Below, one piece after another: positions 31,276 to 33,327 of a stretch of DNA of 33,327 nt. The position numbers were made by a program, and so were the translations under genes. The notes under the pieces are model-generated. The model did no database searches. It saw only the letters and a program-made list of their open reading frames with translations, and was not told where the DNA came from. Every line of letters starts with the position of its first letter. Positions within the stretch are counted from its first letter, which is position 1. The DNA comes from Holosporaceae bacterium (GTDB lineage Bacteria; Pseudomonadota; Alphaproteobacteria; UBA3830), in assembly GCA_031284365.1 (NCBI GenBank), contig JAISZX010000092.1, forward strand, positions 1 to 33,327. Direction: 5' to 3'.

Positions 31276-31846
31276 TCAAACAGACGGAATTACGATCGAG
31301 GAAATAAAAGATGAAAATGGCAAGTTGCTGAGGTCAATTTCAATGAAAAATGGAGTTCCACACGGTGAAATGAAGATTTTCGATGAAAATGAACAGCTGT
31401 CCGCCCAATTAATGTATGAAAATGGTGTGCTGTCTGGCAATGCACAGTTTTTCATGGCCGGAAAACCAACCATGATTGCATCATTTACCAACGGAAAGTT
31501 GGAAGGGGAGGCGACTTTATTTGCAAATGGCATAAAAGTTGGTCTTGCAAATTTCAAAAATGGTATTTTCGATGGAGACTTCACGTCCTACGACAATTCC
31601 GGCAATGTTATAAGAATTGCCGCCTATGCCAACGGACAGCAGGAAGGCGATTGCCAATCGTTCTATCCAGATGGAAGTTTATTTGAACATTCCACATATA
31701 AAAATGGCCAACTGGATGGTGAGGTTGTGAAATATTTTCAGAACGAAAATGTAATGGAAGTAGCAACATTCCAGGAAGGAAAACCGTATGGTTTTGTCGA
31801 TTCATACGATGAAGACGGTGACTTAAAATCAAGAAAGGAAGTGTAA
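31268..31846 (+). CDS. YwqK-family / MORN-like repeat protein
   Basis: Repeated xxNGxLxGExxxYxxxG units (MKNGVPHGEMKIFDENEQL, YENGVLSGNAQFF, YKNGQLDGEVVKYFQNENV); TTG start overlaps the end of vgrG. Confidence 0.8.
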   Translation: MDNQTDGITIEEIKDENGKLLRSISMKNGVPHGEMKIFDENEQLSAQLMYENGVLSGNAQFFMAGKPTMIASFTNGKLEGEATLFANGIKVGLANFKNGIFDGDFTSYDNSGNVIRIAAYANGQQEGDCQSFYPDGSLFEHSTYKNGQLDGEVVKYFQNENVMEVATFQEGKPYGFVDSYDEDGDLKSRKEV

Positions 31847-31847
31847 G

Positions 31848-32234
31848 ATGGGGTTGGGAGTTTGCTGTGGAGCAATGACTATGTGTCCCTTTGGGGCAGC
31901 ACCGGGAGCTTTAACATTTTTGCCGGTGTCAATGGTAATGGGAAAAGCAGGTCCAATGGGAACCTGTATGGATACCGTTCCATTTCTGAATATTGCTCCG
32001 TTTGGAGTATGTATGAGTATTGCCAACCCAACAACAGCAGCCATGACAGCCGCTGCTTTGGGAGTCCTGACTCCAGGGCCATGTATACCAACTCCAGCTG
32101 GAATCTGGATTCCAACAAAGCCAACGGTTATGGCAAAACCAGGGCCAATGATGACCAGTGATTCAATCCTTATGTGCGCCTACGGTGGAGTGATCAAAAT
32201 CAACGTTCCAGCTCAATTTACAGTAATGATATGA
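31848..32234 (+). CDS. DUF4280 / PAAR-like spike-tip protein
   Basis: VCCGAMTMCPFGAAPGALTFLP, DTVPFLNIAPFGVCMSIANPTTAA, GVLTPGPCIPTPAGIWIP, SILMCAYGGVIKI. Confidence 0.82.
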   Translation: MGLGVCCGAMTMCPFGAAPGALTFLPVSMVMGKAGPMGTCMDTVPFLNIAPFGVCMSIANPTTAAMTAAALGVLTPGPCIPTPAGIWIPTKPTVMAKPGPMMTSDSILMCAYGGVIKINVPAQFTVMI

Positions 32235-32430
32235 AGCAGATTTTTGTGCAAAAACAATTTAATGTAAAATTTTTGTTTTTTTTATATTGTTAATCTTATA
32301 TTAACTTTCCTGTGAGATACTTGCTGACAGGTGATGGAGTGGCTGACTTCTGGGAAAAATAGAATGTTCTAATTTACCAGGCAGCTTTTTCTTCGCTTTG
32401 TTTGTTTAACATAAAGAAAGGAGAGACATA

Positions 32431-32574
32431 ATGAGTATGACGAGAAAAATTGTTGCAGTTTTAGTTGGTGCAAGCATTGGAGGTTTCGCGTGTGAAGATG
32501 TAAAAGCGTCAGTAACAGCACCGGCAGCACCGGCAACGGCAGCACCTATAGGTATAGGACCGGAACCAGCATGA
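32431..32574 (+). pseudogene. 47-aa signal-peptide ORF, 5' part of a frame-split secreted protein gene
   Basis: MSMTRKIVAVLVGASIGGFACEDVKASVTAPAAPATAAPIGIGPEPA*, SD AAAGGAGAG; stop overlaps the next ATG (ATGA at 32571). Confidence 0.6.
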
Positions 32575-33011
32575 CACCGGCATATGCTGCCATTGAGAGA
32601 GCTAAGGCAGCCAGAAGAGCAAGGCTTGATGAGCGTTATAGAGTGGCAGAAGAGGTGGTAAGTACAGAATTACCGGGACAAGTGGTAGGATTTGATAGAA
32701 AATCATTGAAAAAGGTACTTACCAACATAAAATCTGGCAGAGATGATATAATAGAAAGAGTTGACCTTACCGTCAGTAAGCTTGCCAGTCTTGAAATGCT
32801 ACCAGGTATCGCCGATTGTGCACGAGAGTTCGTTCGAGAAGCTTCTAATGCACTTAATTCATTGAAGGCACTGAATTCTATAGTTAAGCTTGATCGTTTT
32901 AAAAATGTGGCTGGATATGATAGGCCAGAAGGACACTTAATCATTGCCGCAAACGAACTGCTTAGTGGTATTGATGCGTTTTTAAAGGATTATGATTTGT
33001 ATATAGAGTAG
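32571..33011 (+). CDS. Hypothetical helical protein, likely body of the secreted protein starting at 32431
   Basis: 146 aa MTPAYAAIERAKAARRARLDERY...; 4-bp overlap with the preceding ORF. Confidence 0.6.
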   Translation: MTPAYAAIERAKAARRARLDERYRVAEEVVSTELPGQVVGFDRKSLKKVLTNIKSGRDDIIERVDLTVSKLASLEMLPGIADCAREFVREASNALNSLKALNSIVKLDRFKNVAGYDRPEGHLIIAANELLSGIDAFLKDYDLYIE

Positions 33012-33086
33012 AGTTCTAATATTATGTGATATATTAGCTAAAAGTGAGAACAGGATAAATCTGCTTGAATGCCGAAGTCCTGATTC

Positions 33087-33326
33087 TCATTTTGAACGAG
33101 TACTGTGTATAGAGTCAAGCACCTCCGATTCAAGCTTTGAAATTTGAGTATTAATCGATGAAATAACTTCAAGAATTGCAGATTTTGCCGCTTCGCTTAT
33201 TAATTTGCATCTGCATTCGAGCTTGTTTCGCAGGCGAACAGACTCTCTTTTGAGAGATTTTATCAGTCTGCAAATTTCTCGCAGTCGACGCAGTTCCGGT
33301 CGCTGAGGTACCCAAATTCTAGGAAT
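33087..33326 (-). pseudogene. Truncated IS110-like transposase remnant
   Basis: IPRIWVPQRPELRRLREICRLIKSLKRESVRLRNKLE...SAILEVISSINTQISKLESEVLDSIHSTRSK*; stops before the C-terminal Transposase_20 region; runs off the window edge. Confidence 0.6.
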
Positions 33327-33327
33327 A

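Noticed and set aside
31862-32161. Alternative-frame ORFs over the DUF4280 gene (99 aa +, 81 aa -)
   Set aside because: The 31848 frame has clear DUF4280 motifs; the others are shadows.

Overview
AT-rich window, most consistent with an obligate intracellular alphaproteobacterium (Holosporales/Rickettsiales-like; lineage is inferred from gene content only). Recognisable housekeeping and metabolic genes: hisS, tlc-type ATP/ADP translocase, rsmD, pntB and pntAB (no adjacent pntAA), a MalFGE/Ugp-like ABC importer without an ATPase gene, aspS, a mevalonate-diphosphate-decarboxylase-like gene, an XRE regulator, the F1 operon atpHAGDC, dnaA, rpsT, nrdG and a tiny nrdD glycyl-radical-domain ORF. Accessory content: a pseudoprotease/alpha-beta hydrolase fusion, a His/Glu-repeat secreted protein, a candidate TssJ-like protein, a decayed LRR gene, a T6SS tip operon (VgrG, YwqK/MORN-like, DUF4280 PAAR-like), a frame-split secreted protein, and transposase remnants at both edges. 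The most unusual signal is a roughly 160-bp promoter/leader cassette present three times (8911-9072 +, 19094-18927 -, 28690-28852 +). It has a conserved TTGAYT-N17-TA promoter, two consecutive leader hairpins and a start peptide M(N/I)FNK. It precedes an orphan mini-ORF, an in-frame 91-codon extension of AspRS, and an extended VgrG. I know of no named family for this module.
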